64,000 nt of DNA, from the NCBI RefSeq assembly GCF_019279795.1, contig NC_056725.1, positions 1,612,111,359 through 1,612,175,358 on the forward strand, written 5' to 3'. The translations under genes and the position numbers were made by a program. The notes under the pieces are model-generated. The model saw only the letters and a program-made list of their open reading frames with translations, ran no database searches and was not told the DNA's origin. The DNA is from Protopterus annectens. Taxonomy: Eukaryota > Chordata > Ceratodontiformes > Protopteridae. Positions 47,619-61,310 of the stretch are shown piece after piece (the first letter of the stretch is position 1; each line of letters starts with the position of its first letter).

Positions 47619-48848
47619 ATGGACATGTTGGGTGCTGCCGTGGCTGTGATCCATCAGCATGTGTTAGAGACAGACGGTGTTGTGGAGGAGGGTGCCGACA
47701 ACCACCGTAGGCCTCGGAGGAGAAGGAGAGTGTTCAGACTAAGGGTAACCTACCAGGGGCTACAAGACCTGGAGATAGTAGAGCATAACAGGGTGGACAG
47801 GGACACGTTACAGCAAATAGTGGAGCTGTGCCGGCCACGCCTGAGAACAAGAAACAACAGAGGGGAACCCATCCCAGTGGACACAAAGGTATGTGTAAGC
47901 TTGCGAATACTGGCCACAGGTACCTTTCAAAGGCCAACTGGAGATATAATGGGCATCTCACAGGCATCAGCATCCAGGGTACTACACCAGTTCCTGGATG
48001 CCATGTTACCACATGCCAATGAGCATATATACTTCCCCAGATCTCAGGAGGATTTGGCTAGCAATATGCGCCACTTCCACCGTGTGGCACAATACCCGGA
48101 GGTACTGGGTGCGATAGACTGTACGCACATACAAATCAAGTCACCACCTGGCGAGCAGGGTAGACGCTACATAAACCGCAAGGGAATCCCCTCCATCAAT
48201 TGCCAGGTTGTGTGCAATGCTCAGGGCATTATCATGGATGTGTGTGCTGGCAGCCCTGGAAGAAACCACGACTCCCATATCTGGCATGCCTCACAGCTGT
48301 ACCAGGTATTTGCCAGGGGGGACATCCCATAAGGCCATCTCGTGAGGGATGCTGGCTATGCACTGGAGCCGTGGATGATGACTCCCATCAGAAATGCACG
48401 CACACACATGCAAGAACGCCATAATAAGGCACACGCACAAACCAGAATAATCATAGAGTGTGTGTTTGGGATGCTGAAATCACGGTTCCAGTGCTTGAAT
48501 ACATCTGGTGGAGCCTTGCATTACTCTCCAGGCACATGTGCCCACATAGTCATAGTATGTGCCATGCTACATAATATGATCCTGCGGAAGCAGCTGCTGC
48601 AGAGACATAATGGTGAAGGGCCACAAAGCCCACCACAACTGCCAAGGCCAGTCCAGGCACAGAGGGTTCCAGACCAGGAACACACTGTGCCAGCCCCAGT
48701 AGGCAGACGGAGGCATACCCAATATGCCTACGCCTTGGCAAAGAGGGAAAGTATAGCACATACTCTGACAGCGTCGGCCCCATGGACTGACACCTCCCTA
48801 CCAGCACACACAGTGAAATGGACGGCACACAAACATGACCACCTGTAA
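47619..48848 (+). pseudogene. PIF/Harbinger DDE transposase (one in-frame stop)
   Basis: The transposase cuts and rejoins the ends of the element. From the ATG at 47619 the frame covers 409 codons with a single TAA at 48330-48332 (codon 238), so it is one mutation short of open. An N-terminal basic patch (NHRRPRRRRRVFRL) precedes a helix-turn-helix-like segment (GDIMGISQASASRVLHQFLD). The DDE nuclease follows: Asp167 in GAIDCTH, YINRKGIPSINCQVVC, PGRNHDSHIW, Asp244 in RDAGYALEPWMMTP and Glu280 in IIECVFGMLKSRF. SGGALHYSP and AMLHNMI close the domain. All three catalytic residues remain. The length suits HARBI1-type proteins (about 350-400 residues). The stop may be a recent C-to-T change (CAA to TAA). 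An upstream frame extension has no ATG. Confidence 0.9.
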
Positions 48849-49010
48849 AGTGTACTGTATGGGTGGCCTCATGTGTGACTCCAACATAGACAGCCCCCAA
48901 ACACTGTACACCCAACAGCCAGTGGAGCATGTAATGCCAACACCTGAACAGTACGTGGGTCCTACAGCATATGGCATTGCTGTATGCCTGCCACGTTCGC
49001 CGCTAGATGT

Positions 49011-49105
<95 letters not shown>

Positions 49106-50042
49106 GATAGATATAATTATATATATATATAAATATATGTACACATATACATATATATACTACAGTTAAGACAGGGAATTAGAGGGATATAAGGTGACTG
49201 AGATGTAACCCGCGATATCTGTACATAGTATACATAGTGAAACGACAACCTGAAAATCCGGGAGGTTCAACATAAGAGGATACTGCCAACCATGGAACGG
49301 GTAACATACCGATGTGCATAACCGCGAGGCAGAAAGATCGCCAGACCACAGTACCGTAACAGTTCATGCGCGTGTAATAGTATGATGATATGAAGGGAGA
49401 GGTAGACACCGCTGCCGGTGTTGTGGTCCATGTAGGTACTGTGTGCAACCGTCCCCGTGAGTGCCGTAGTATGTGTACGTGTGCGGTGAGGGTGCCGTGT
49501 GCGTCGCTGTGTGAGTGTAATGTGTGTGTGTCTGCAACATGTGTATGTTGGTGCCACGTTAGAGGCAGAGTGGAATATTAGGTGTAGGCATACGGTAAAC
49601 TAGCCTCAGGCATATGTACACTACTAGTCCCAAAGTAGCAGTGACAGCCCCACCCTGGCTAGGTGTGTCGCGACATAGAACGATACAAAGTGAAAATGTC
49701 CCAGATGGTAGCACAGGAATATACCCCATATGAAATGGAAAGGACGTATGTAATAGTCATGCCTGTATGTACGACACCGATATGCTAATTGCAATAAGAT
49801 ACGTCAGCAAAGTCACACGGCAATAGGTATGTACCGCGGAAATACATATGTGCTACCCCAGTACTGACCGTGGCCACGTGTCGGCCCGTAAACACCGCTG
49901 TGTGTTCTACAAGTGTCAAACAATCAATCCCCATCTGAATATGTGGCAACCACTGGCAAACAGGCTATCCCAACAACAGGACCACAATGACTGCAAATAT
50001 CTGGGACAGAATGACAAGGGATAGTTGTCACGCATTACACAA
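48849..50042. other. Harbinger interior, non-coding
   Basis: No protein motif was found. An AT microsatellite occupies about 49010-49165. The remainder is rich in TG, CA and CG steps like the rest of the element. Confidence 0.55.
49010..49165. repeat. (AT)n microsatellite in the Harbinger interior
   Basis: AT dinucleotide tracts interrupted by a short GTGTGTGTAT piece and, on the right, by GTAGATAGATATAATT. Confidence 0.95.
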
Positions 50043-51388
50043 CCGCTGATATACCACAGATGTTACGGAGGTATACATGCATCAAGCTCACCCGCAGGCG
50101 ATACCGACACCACATGACAACAGAACAACCAACAATCCCATAACAAAAGACAATTAACTGCCAACTCTCCAAGTAGGGACGGAGCACACAGACAACTATA
50201 CTGGTTATGTAGAGATGCAAGGCCCACAAACCATATCCGTGACGTACAACCACCGACATCCCCCACTGTACATAATAAAGGAATGCAAACCGTAACAGCA
50301 GCACAAACATACAGTCGGTCAATGACATCTGCATAACCACAACATATCGCATGGGGGACACAATTAAAGGCGGCTGCATAATTGCATGCATTGTAGAAAT
50401 GCAATCAATAGTCATGTTTAGTTATGAATGCAATACTCCGTTATTATACGTCAGCAGGACAGGTACACCCACTTGTTGAAACAAATACTACACCTGTCAC
50501 ACACAATCCATGGGTGACATGAATGCAGACCATACTTGTTCCCATGCATAGCAGATGCAGTCACACATAACATAAGACAATACAGACCATCCCCACGAAA
50601 GTAGGGTGAATATCCAATGCCCAGGCGGAGAACCCAATTATACCCCAGTATCGACGCGTAATTACAGAATGGAGTAGATGCACAGGTGATATGCACGTAA
50701 TTACGCACGTACACATAGCCGCTGATATACCACAGAAGTTACGGGGGTATACATGCAGCAAGGCCACCTGCAGATGATATTGGAACCAATCAACAACAGC
50801 CCAAGCTACACTCCCATAACAAAAGACTATTAACTGTTAACTCTCCAGGTAGGGATGGAGCACACAGACAACTATACTGTGTATGTAGAGATGCAAGGCC
50901 CACAACCCGTATCCGTCACGTACAACCACCGATATCCCCCACCATAGATATTAAAGGAATACAAACCGTAATAGCAGCACAAACATACAGTCAGTCAATG
51001 ACATCTGCATAACCACAACATCTCGCGTGGGAGACACAATTAAAGGCGGATGCATACTTGCATGCATCGTATAAAGGAATACAACAGCCATGTTACAGTT
51101 TTGAATGCAATACTCCATTATCATTCGTCGTCAGGACAGGGACACCCACATGTCGAACCAAATACTACACCCTACACACACAAACCACGGGTAACATTAC
51201 TTCGAAATATACCTGTCGCCATGCATAGCGGTTGCAGTTACACATAACATAACACAATACAGACCATCTCCACGAAGGTAGGGCAAATAGCCAACGCCCA
51301 GGTGAGGAATCCAATAATACCCCAAGTATCGACGTGTAATTTGCAAATGGAGTAGATGCACAGGTGATATGCACGTAATTACTCACTG
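50043..51388 (+). repeat. 676-bp tandem duplication, two copies
   Basis: Copy 1 (50043-50718) and copy 2 (50719-51388) both start CCGCTGATATACCACAGA and run in parallel. Shared phrases include CTCCCATAACAAAAGAC, GGAGCACACAGACAACTATACTG, GACATCTGCATAACCACAACAT and AGATGCACAGGTGATATGCACG. They differ by scattered substitutions and small indels, at a guess around 10 per cent. Neither has a shared open frame, so this looks like non-coding structural DNA of the transposon. Confidence 0.9.
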
Positions 51389-54300
51389 AGGAACAGCAAT
51401 TGGTGGGATGAATTCACATGTTGCAGGTATCGACGGATATAAGGATGACTCACAGGATATTCAAACCGTATGCTCATACCGAACCAGCAGTGTACAACCG
51501 AAAGCGAAAGAAAACGGAAAATCGATACATGGAACGAAACACGGAACGAAACACCGACAAGGTATGTAGAACACATGATATGTACAGTTGTGTAACGCAT
51601 GATGTGTATGACGAAGCTGTACTGTATGTGAATGGTGGTTGTAATTAATTACACTTGTCCGTAATGCAGAAAGTGGTGAAAGGAAGTTATGTAGTGATAC
51701 CCTGCCGAGCATACCAATGCTTGTGGACACCATGTGTACAGCAGTGGGACATCATGTACACAGTGAAGACACCACAAGGGCTGCCACAGGGGGGCATTAG
51801 AGAGAACAATGCCATACCACACACCGTTGCTGGCAGTGGATGTCCAACAAGGAAGTGCCATAGCAGGGGATAGGACATGTATGCATACTGTCATAGCACG
51901 CATGTGTATGGGCATATACCGTTGATGTCATACGTAAGGTGCGGCCGACGTGCAAGTATGCCCTGCATTAGGGGATACTATGTGAAATATGTGTAATGTA
52001 AATCTGTCTAGGTAGATATGACAGATATCATACACAGTATCACAGGCATATCATGCATAACACAGGTATCGCCTATTGGTATGTACAATAACAGGATACA
52101 TATGGCCTGTAGGTATGGGACAGAGTAGTAGCATGATAGCTAGCCGAACTGGAAGGGACACCAAGTAACCATGCCCAAAGGACCTGTAGCAGCTGCACAG
52201 GTGCACAGTGGGCAACAATGCAGTCTGGCAAGTCCATGTGTAAACACATGTGCAGTGTACACAGTAGTGTCACCTCCCCATGGTAGTGTCCTGTGAACAG
52301 CAGAGGTGGGTGTCAACTGCATGTCTACACAGTACCGCTGCTGCGGTGGTACCAGGACTACGTGTCATTCAAACAGCAAGGGAGGTATCACATGAAGAGT
52401 GCTACTGTGTGTCCCTGTGGGATGTGCACAGGACCTATGTTCCACAGCATGGTGTGTATTGTGTTTGTGGAAGTAACACAGAAGCCCAGCCCATGCAGTG
52501 TGGTGTGTGTGCACATATCCAGGAGCAGTCCGTTCACACTGCCCACCACAGATGTCATGTATGAGGTGTATATGCATCAGTAATGTGGAGGACATGGGCC
52601 GTGTCAGAGTAGAAGACACCCCTGAGTATGTGGTATGCAGATGTGTACAGATGTGTTGTCTGTATGTCAGCCACATATGTAAACCGTCTGAGCCTGGTAA
52701 ACATCGTGGCATGACAATGTTGTGCCATGTAAAGCTGTAGCTGTTGTTGAAGGTACACCATAAATGTGTTATTGTACCCTTGACTGTGTGTAGATGTGTG
52801 TATTTCACAGGTACAATGGCTACCTATGTACCAGCATCACACACAGAATGGATAGGTGTGGCCTTGCAGAAGGGTATCCATGCCACAGTGGAATACAGTA
52901 ACCACAGGACTGTGTGTGGCATATGTATGTACAGCAACCATGTACAATGTGATATGTATGTACGGGACCAGTATCCATGTGATAGTCAGTGGGTGAATGT
53001 TGTTATGCAAAGGTGATGTGCATGCACCATGTGTCATGCATCCCGATGCCATGATACTCATATGATGTATCCGCCACACTGACACCTGTATGGTTGGTAT
53101 CGGTATGAGCTGGTGGAGCAATTATGGCGCTTGGTATGTAGGCGTGGGATATCTAGGCATGGACAGTACTCTGTGACAGCATGTTCTGTATGTAAGCATA
53201 TAGTGAACATGAGGGGCCCCATGACTGAGTACTGTGTAATGCCATATGTACCTGACATGTAGTAGGTACTATGGTATGCTCGCACCACTGTGTGACCTGT
53301 CCATGAGCCACATAGCATAACATCCTGAGACACAGGGTATGATGTGCAGGTGGATGTGTAAGTTGCCAATACCAGACCGTGGAATGGTGCTGAAGGGCAA
53401 TGTGAGGACAATGTCTGATGTGTCGGCCTCCGTACCACCACAACCGCCCATGCAACAGTATGACAGGTGGCCAGCATGTGTATGTGCCGTGCTGTGGCAT
53501 ACACAAGCCCAACATGGGTGCTAGGAAAGGCCTGGAGGCCATCAATGTGTGTGGGAATCACGTTCGTGATGATGTGCCCCATTGCCATTCAGAATGGTCC
53601 AGTCATGGGTGTATGACTACAGTCCCACACGTGCAATGCAGTGCCACCCGTGGGTAGTGCGAGAAATGCCGCTGTGTGGCGGTCAGGGTACACAATGTCC
53701 GACAACAGGCTAGCAGTGAACATAGTAGCCTGGTGCGGAGACATATACCAAACAGGTTGGTGGGACATTACAGCCAGGGACATCGGAAGGTGACATCGGG
53801 CCAGTGTCCCAGGACATATCGTGTGCATGTCAGTACTGTGTATGTGTCCACAGGGACACTACGATGTCCATGTATGGATTGCAACCCTGTAGTGAGTGAG
53901 AGGGTGTATTGTCAGTAAGTACGCCATCGCCTGGCACGTTGCCAACAGTAGCTCGGTCTGCAATGCCTGGGTGACTGTTGTATGTGACATCAGATGTGGA
54001 TGTAGCCAAACAATACAGACATACCACCACAATGCCTGAGGCCCCACACCGCAATGTGCGGCAGTCATGTCTAGGTAGCTAGCCTTGGAGTATGTGATCA
54101 TGGACTTCGAGGACCCACCATGGCTGACAAGTGATGCACCCCACACATGTGAATGTACACCACTGTGCAACAGCCTGCACATGTGGTTGTACATCATATG
54201 TGCATGGAACAGGACCACCACAGTGGCGTCTGTGAACAGGTCAGTACCGCCACGTCTCTGTGTGGAATAGCATGGTGTCTGCAATTGTGTACATGCTACG

Positions 54301-57300
54301 GAAGCGCACTGTGGTATGTGTCAGCATATGTATGTGCACTGTCCATCTGCTGGGGTGTCATGCCATTAACAACTGCTGTCAGCAGACGTCAGTAGTACTG
54401 GTTGTAGTACACATGTTCCTTGTATGCTGCGATGGGTGTGTTTCCAGGGTGTGGCTAGCAGGGCCGTGTAGCATATGTGTTTAATCCACCAAAGAGGGGA
54501 TAACCCCAGGTGTGTCACACCAGTCACATGGAGGTATTGTGCATGCTAAGGGTAGTGTAGGTATGGTATGTGTTGTGTAATGTGTCATCCAGCTGAGCAG
54601 AGTGCATGACTCAAGCATGTGTAGGTACATGGGTGTCTATTCCAGGGAAGTGTAGGTTGCTGTCAGCACATGGCAGTATTAGCTGTCTGAGGCCCAATGT
54701 ACAGTATAACAACACAGACGGTATGTAACCTGTGGTGTACAATGTCGACTCTGTCACGTGTTACAATGTGTATAGTGGTCACAAACACGGGTATCTGCAC
54801 ATGGAGCACCTATGATGCATTGTGTTAGGCAACTATCCAGGATGTGTGCAAAACACTGTGTGATGTGTGAACCCCTCACCTGTGGGTGTTCCAGTCCAGG
54901 TATGTGCCTGGAAGGTACGATCCGTGTACAATCCGTACTCGCAGGCATGCTGCACAGAGAATGGAGGCAGGTCCCAGTCACCGCACAGATATGTGAGTGG
55001 TGCAATAGTGTGTGTGCCTCGCTTGTGTGCAGCACAGTGGAAGATGCAAGCATTGTCCCACATGACCCCATGCCGTGCCTGCCAGTTACAGCCCTGCCGG
55101 AGACAGTTATGTGAAACTGCCACAGAGGCAGTATAGCATGTGAAGATGTACATGTGTGCTCCACACCCCAGGCCGATGGCTGCAGGTCATGAGTGCCACA
55201 GCAGTGTGGTCGACCAGGACTGTCATAGCGGTCAGATACCACATGCCTGTACAATAACAGTAGGAGCATAGGCAACAGATGCAGTGACACAGTAGGTCAA
55301 TGTACAGTGTCCCTGTGTTCAGACCACTGTCTACTGTACACTTGGCTAGACACACACCCAGAGGGCGTAGTCTGTGTATTGCCATCACAGGGCAGTCACA
55401 ATAACATGTTGTATGCGAGATATATTGTACCAGGTGATGTGTCATGTGTGCGTATGTTGAGTTGCAGAGCTGTTCACCTGTCCACAACATCTCAGTGCAT
55501 GATGCCTTGTGTAACATGATGTGTGGAACTGCAATGTGATCCACAACAGGGTCATCAGTGACTGGTGCGTTGCGAATGGTGTAACCCAAGGGTCTGCGGG
55601 ATATACACTGGTGCTGTCGGCTGCCATGCTGGGGGCCACCAGTGGTGCCTACAGTGGTCATACAGACATACTGCATACATTGTTCTGGCAGGAATGTCCA
55701 TTGTTGTAGATGATGTGGTACTACGTGAAGGTAGGTGTGTGTTGTGAATGTTACCCATCCAGACATGACCGTCAGGTGCAGTCATGGTTGTCGACAGCAT
55801 CACACCCATCCACAGCTGTCAGAACCCTGTCCCCAGAATGGGTAACAGTAGCCCTCATACTGTGTGACTAATGTGCAGATGGTGGAACACCTACTACTGG
55901 CTGGCTAACAGTGTCATCTAGGAAGGCTATATGATGGCTGGAATACGCTGCTCTAATGTATAATTATGGTATCCCAATGAATTACATTGATTCACATATA
56001 GTAAGCCATGGCTGGCATGTAAACCGTGTACAACAATGACTGTGTAACAGACCCAACCAATGTGGAGCCATGATGAACATGCACCCATTAGACCACCAAA
56101 TGAGGTATGTTGCACGTAATGATGTACAACTGACAGCTATGGGCACAGCATGGATGCAGACGCACATCCCCCACAGGCAGTACTGCTCCATGTTGGTAGG
56201 GAGGCATTGCACGAGTACATGTGACAGTTGCTGTATTGCCACATATACGGCATATCCGTCATATAGGGGTAGCACTGGTACATGACTGTCGGACATGCCT
56301 GTACATACGACCATGTCCCACAGGATATGTGGTACGTGTGTACAACACCTGTCGTACCTTCATCAAGTTGTGAAGTGTATGGCTGCCAGTGTACCTGTGT
56401 GACATGTTGTGCAATGGGTGCAAAGGTACGCAGTAGCGCATTACATGCCCACATGTCCTGCACAGGAGCATAGCCTGAACATACAATACAAATAGGGTGT
56501 TGGATAATAGCAACCCACAAGAGGTGAATGGTACGGGTGGCAATCCACTATCACCTTTCCGGGTAAGGTGTGCATGTCCATTACACATTAGCATCTGAGA
56601 TGTTAGCAGTACAGCTGTACAGGGCGGCATGCATATTTGATTACAAATACCCTTGCGTGTTCCACCACTGGCCTGTTGACAGACAGACACCAACACAATG
56701 TGCAGCATTGACATGTGCACAGCACATCACCGCTGGCTACAGTAGAACAGGGTTACTGTGTTGACATGTGCAGAGAACATCAGCGCCAGCCACAGTCGAA
56801 CACGGTATGTGTTGAACCCCACCATCATTGTAGCCCATGCCACAGACAGACGTGTTATGCATCTGTGTATGTACGGCTGGGAATGGCCCTGGCCTAGCAG
56901 TATAGCTGTGTCAGTGTTGCGAACAACATACTGAATGGGCTGTGTGTGTGAGGTGTGCGTCATACGTGTATGGTCTGATGGATGATACCAGCAGTGCCCC
57001 CGCTATGTGAACATCCCCGCCCCCATAAATGAATACCTAGGCTGTGCTCAACACCATGGTCCCTGTGGGAGGGATGGTGCTGTGTGGTGCACCCACCGAC
57101 ATGGTGGTGGCAGTAGGCACTGGATGTAGACATATGTGGTACCCATGTCAGGCCGGGGTACCATCCATGTGCACGGGATATCACCGTGCGGGCACATACA
57201 GCACTGTGTTGAACAATATCACAGCACATAGCACCTGTCAGGGGTAATGTGTATGCATGGATGTGCGATACCAGCATGCACCATACACACCCCCACCAAG

Positions 57301-58186
57301 CAGCATGCTGCCTACATTGCAGAAGGCCATTGTCCACACCATGATGATAGACATGCGACATGTCCATATACCCATAGTAATGACATATGGAATGGATAGC
57401 CACCCTCCCAATACTGGTATCCCACAGGCGGGACACATCCCTGTGCCATGTATGTGATATACCCTGCCATACTATGCAGCCCTGTCCAGCAAGGCTGCAC
57501 GTGCCATCACAGTCATACATGGTGCGATGGCCACATGGCACGTGCACTATCAACTGACCAGATCAGTAATGTGGCACTGATGCACCTTGTGGTGTCACAA
57601 GTGCTGTGTGTCAGGGTGTACAACGTGCACGCGCACATGCTATGTATGACCATCCCTGCTAATGTCATATGATTAGACACTGTGCCATGTGTATCACATG
57701 TGCAATACAGGCGAGCCGTGGCAGGTTATCCAACACCCGTACAGTGCTGAGTAGATGTATATGGCACAACACATGCATGTACAGGTGTCCATGTGTATGT
57801 GTGCAGTGCCACCGCTGACGTCCATAACGGCTGCGTCTGTGATGCCTAGTGACATATACACACCATCCAGGTGAACAGTAGAACTGTGCACACATCGGGC
57901 CACGTGCTGATTGGTATGAACACAGGTGCAGGCAGGTACACATGTCCACAGCAGGTTACCATCTACATGGGGTATGTACAGTGTGATGGGTTGACACAGA
58001 GATATGATATGATACCCACTGCATAACGGTGTGACAGGTGTGACAGCAACACTTCAGCTGTGTCAGTGTCATGATGCGTCTCAGAGATTACTGTGCAGAT
58101 GTCGTACATGTCATAGCAATGTATGTTCAGCGGTATGCCAGTACATCAGTGTGAATGTGACCTGTCACCATCATTATGTCTTACAG
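51389..58186. other. TG/CA-rich non-coding interior of the Harbinger
   Basis: Nearly 7 kb are built from alternating purine-pyrimidine steps (TGTG, ACAC, CATG, GTATGT, CACGTG-like words) with few AA or TT runs. Stops are scarce by composition, so many short overlapping frames appear on all strands, rich in Cys, His, Met, Val and Thr. None has a domain, splice-consistent partner or codon pattern I trust. The texture also covers the introns of the Myb-like gene and the DNA after it to 61.98 kb. Confidence 0.6.
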
Positions 58187-61100
58187 ATAATGCCTCGTTC
58201 ACGACTGCCCACCTTCAGCCGCCAGGAGGATGAAGTAATCATACCATTGCTCCATGACAACTATGACCTGCTATTCAGTCATGTTCCACAGCAAGCACAG
58301 CAGCGGGATGACCTGTGGCAGGATATGCGCAGGAGGGTGAATGATGTGGGTGGCAACAACCGCACCTACCAGCAGATACACCGACACTGCACGGACCTCA
58401 TATGGCACGCGAAACAGCATGCCGCCGCAATCGCCAGAGAACAAGGTGGAACAGGTGCTGGGCCACCAACCCAGCCCCCACTCACACACACGGAGGAGCT
58501 CCTGGCCAGTCTGGGGACACCCAGGGAACAGCATGCAGAAACACTAGCCGCCATCGTGGAGGTGGGTGTCTCCCAACCAATGAGCCTGGAGCTGCCTGGT
58601 AAGTCAGTCTTGCATATGAGTATGATATCCACTGTAGGTGTAGGTGTCACTGTACATCATGTAAAGTAACAACACATGCCAGGTATATGGGCAAGCCGCA
58701 TACTACAGTATGCTACGTTGTGTTTGCAGACGTGTGCATACCACATGCTATCACACAGGTACATGATGTGACATGCACAGTGCGAACTGTGGCTGTCATA
58801 CAGTCATGGATAATGTTTATAATGTTGTGTCACCCCTATACAGGTACCTCTGGCGTGTCGCACAGACATGGGTCCGTCGCAGGTGAGACTGTTGTTAGTA
58901 ACAGGCATGTTACAGTGTAGAGTTATTCGCCATATGGCCAGGTATAACATGCACACCAGGGTTGTGTTCCAGTCACGGTATACAGGTTGCACCACCAGAC
59001 ACGCACATGCCACCCGTGTGCAGTAGATACAACTGTTATCATACACCGGCATGAAACCACAGTACCTGTCAGTGTGATATGTGCGGTCAGCTATGCATAC
59101 AACGGTGGAGGTGTTCTACAATGGATGCATATGTAGTATGCATTGGAACACCATTCGTGGTACGCACACAGTACCACACAGTGAGCAGTGATCTGGGCAG
59201 CACACAGGTGTCACCAATGTGACATATGCCCCTGCATTGTGTGCACACATTGTGACACGCCACCCAACATGTCCCACGCCCGTGGTGTTCTGTCTGCAAT
59301 ATTGTCACACCATCACATGACCTACACCCAACATAGCAAACATCCACACTGTTGTCTGCCTAGCCCTCTGGATTGTGACACATCCGACATGTATGGGTGT
59401 ATATCACATGGGACACCAGAGGAATGGGTACACGATGCCCATCACACACAATTGTCCAAGACCCAGTCACACATGGCCATGGGTGATAGCCACAGGCATG
59501 TTGCCACACAGTACGTCTGATGTGGATAGACACTGTTGCACATTGTCCACACATAGTGCGATCATAGCCGTAGTGGACCACCTGTACATTTGATGTGGTA
59601 CAACAGACAACCGGAATGCCTGTCTGCAGCCACCGGAGGTGCCACCGATGTCTACCATATACGTGCTGTGGAACAGCATGACTGTGTTGCAGTCATGGCA
59701 ATGCAATGCTTCCATGTTATGCATCGCATAGCAACATACATGTGTCCTGTTGCCATGCAGTGGCACAGTGCCTGTACTCCTCACTGTATAGCTATGTACA
59801 TGGCTCACACTAACCACACCTGCACAGACATATTTGCTAAACATGCATTCTATCTGTAGGCAACACTGCACTGTGAAGCCCATTATGATGCGGTGCATGT
59901 GGCGGGACACCATTGTCACACATGTCCACATGTTACCGCACATGTCGGCGGATTACATGTCAAGGTAACGTCAGCCATGTGTACTGTTAACCTGTCTGTG
60001 GCCACATGGTGTATCACAGTGATGCATGCAAACTACCATGATTGTGTATACTGCATGCCTACTGATATGACACCTGCTTGATGTAGTGTGCACCCCAGGG
60101 CAGTATGCATACTAACACTATTAATGTCTGGGCTACATTCCCTGTGCTGCAGTGTGGGAATGCTGCATGCCATCTGCAATATCACATGCATGGTGTGTCT
60201 GCGTGTGTGTGTGTGTGTGTCTGCGTGTGTGTGTGTGTGTGTGTGTGTCTGCGTGTGTGTGTGTGTGTCTGCATGTGCGTGTGTTTCTGCATGTGTGTGT
60301 CAGCGTGTGTGTGTGTACGTGTGTGTCTGCATGTGTGTGGGTCTGCATGTGTGTAATGTACCTTACAGTATGTCTTTGTATTCACAGGTGGTGTAGGTGC
60401 ATTCCCCTCCTGCGGTCCATCTGATGTTAGTGTCCCCACAGATACTAGCGGTGATGACCATATGCATGAGGTACAGGCAGGGTTGTCAGGGGCAGAAGCT
60501 GTGCCATTGGTTACCATCCCACCTATGTCCCCCTCATCCCCGCACACGGTTCTGATGCCGACACATACCACATCACCATTGCCCATAGAGGAAGGACAGT
60601 CAGCGTCTGTTGGCATTGAGCAGGAATGTGTGGTGGCTACAGAAGGTGCGCCTACACACCATGTTGCCAGTGTAATGACTGGTGATGTGCCACACAGGCA
60701 TGTGGCTGGTGCTGCTCATAGGAGGACCTCTGGCAGACATGCACCTGCTGTACAGGCAGCAGCTGGTATCACCAGACGCATGTTCCAGACTGTAATGGCG
60801 GCACAGGCACGTGCAGAACGGCAGAACCAAGAAGGGCAGAGGCTGCAGAGGGCTGCAATCCATTCCCTAAATGATAACATCCAGTCATTGGCGAATGCTC
60901 AACAGCAGATTGCTAATGTACTGGATAGGCGATTAGGTGAGATGGTTGGAATCCTCGACCGAGGCATGGCAATCCGCGAGCATGAGCTGTCTGTGCTGGA
61001 ACACCTGGTAGGGGTGAGGCGTAGGACATGTGGGCGTAGGCCAGCAACACCACCTAGTGTAGGTCGACGTGTGCGTGCCACCTCTCATGCCCACTCACAC

Positions 61101-61310
61101 AGTGCCGGTAGCAGCAGCAGTGCAGCTGGTGCTACACCGTCCACACCAGGACACAGCAGGCCACGTGGATGTGACCCTGGCCGGTCCCAGTGTGGATACA
61201 GTTCCAGCGGACATGTGTCATCGGAGAGTAGCCACTCTATACCTCCACCCAGTAGTGCCCGTGCGACCCCAGGCAGGCACGGGTCACGTGGCCGCAGACG
61301 GCCACAGTGA
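58187..61310 (+). CDS. Harbinger Myb/SANT-like DNA-binding protein, three exons
   Basis: In Harbinger transposons this partner binds the element DNA and helps bring the transposase to the nucleus. The gene model is join(58190-58598, 58844-58882, 60388-61310) with ATG at 58190 and TGA at 61308-61310, giving 456 residues. A TCTTACAG acceptor just before 58187 suggests an upstream non-coding exon. GTAAGT follows exon 1, CTATACAG and GTGAGA flank the 39-nt second exon, and TATTCACAG precedes exon 3. Every junction falls after the first codon base and rebuilds Gly, so the frame stays open; skipping exon 2 would also keep it. Residues about 5-85 form a trihelix/SANT-like domain ([50 protein letters not shown]). 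Residues about 280-358 are a Gln/Leu-rich coiled coil ([20 protein letters not shown]). The tail is Ser- and Arg-rich. Confidence 0.82.
60195..60357. repeat. (TG)n with TGTCTGCG interruptions
   Basis: TG repeats broken at intervals by TCTGCG or TCTGCATG lie in the last intron of the Myb-like gene, about 30 bases before its acceptor. Confidence 0.9.

Noticed and set aside
47052..47660. Minus-strand frame of 202 codons and overlapping frames upstream of the transposase
   Set aside because: It has no domain, is shadowed by several equally long frames, and lies in the leader of the Harbinger where low stop density is compositional.
54754..55766. Minus-strand frames of 178 and 219 codons in the Harbinger interior
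   Set aside because: They are rich in Cys, His and Thr because of CA/TG composition, overlap plus-strand frames, and show no motif or splice context.
56960..57553. Minus-strand frame of 197 codons
   Set aside because: Same composition artefact; no recognisable domain.
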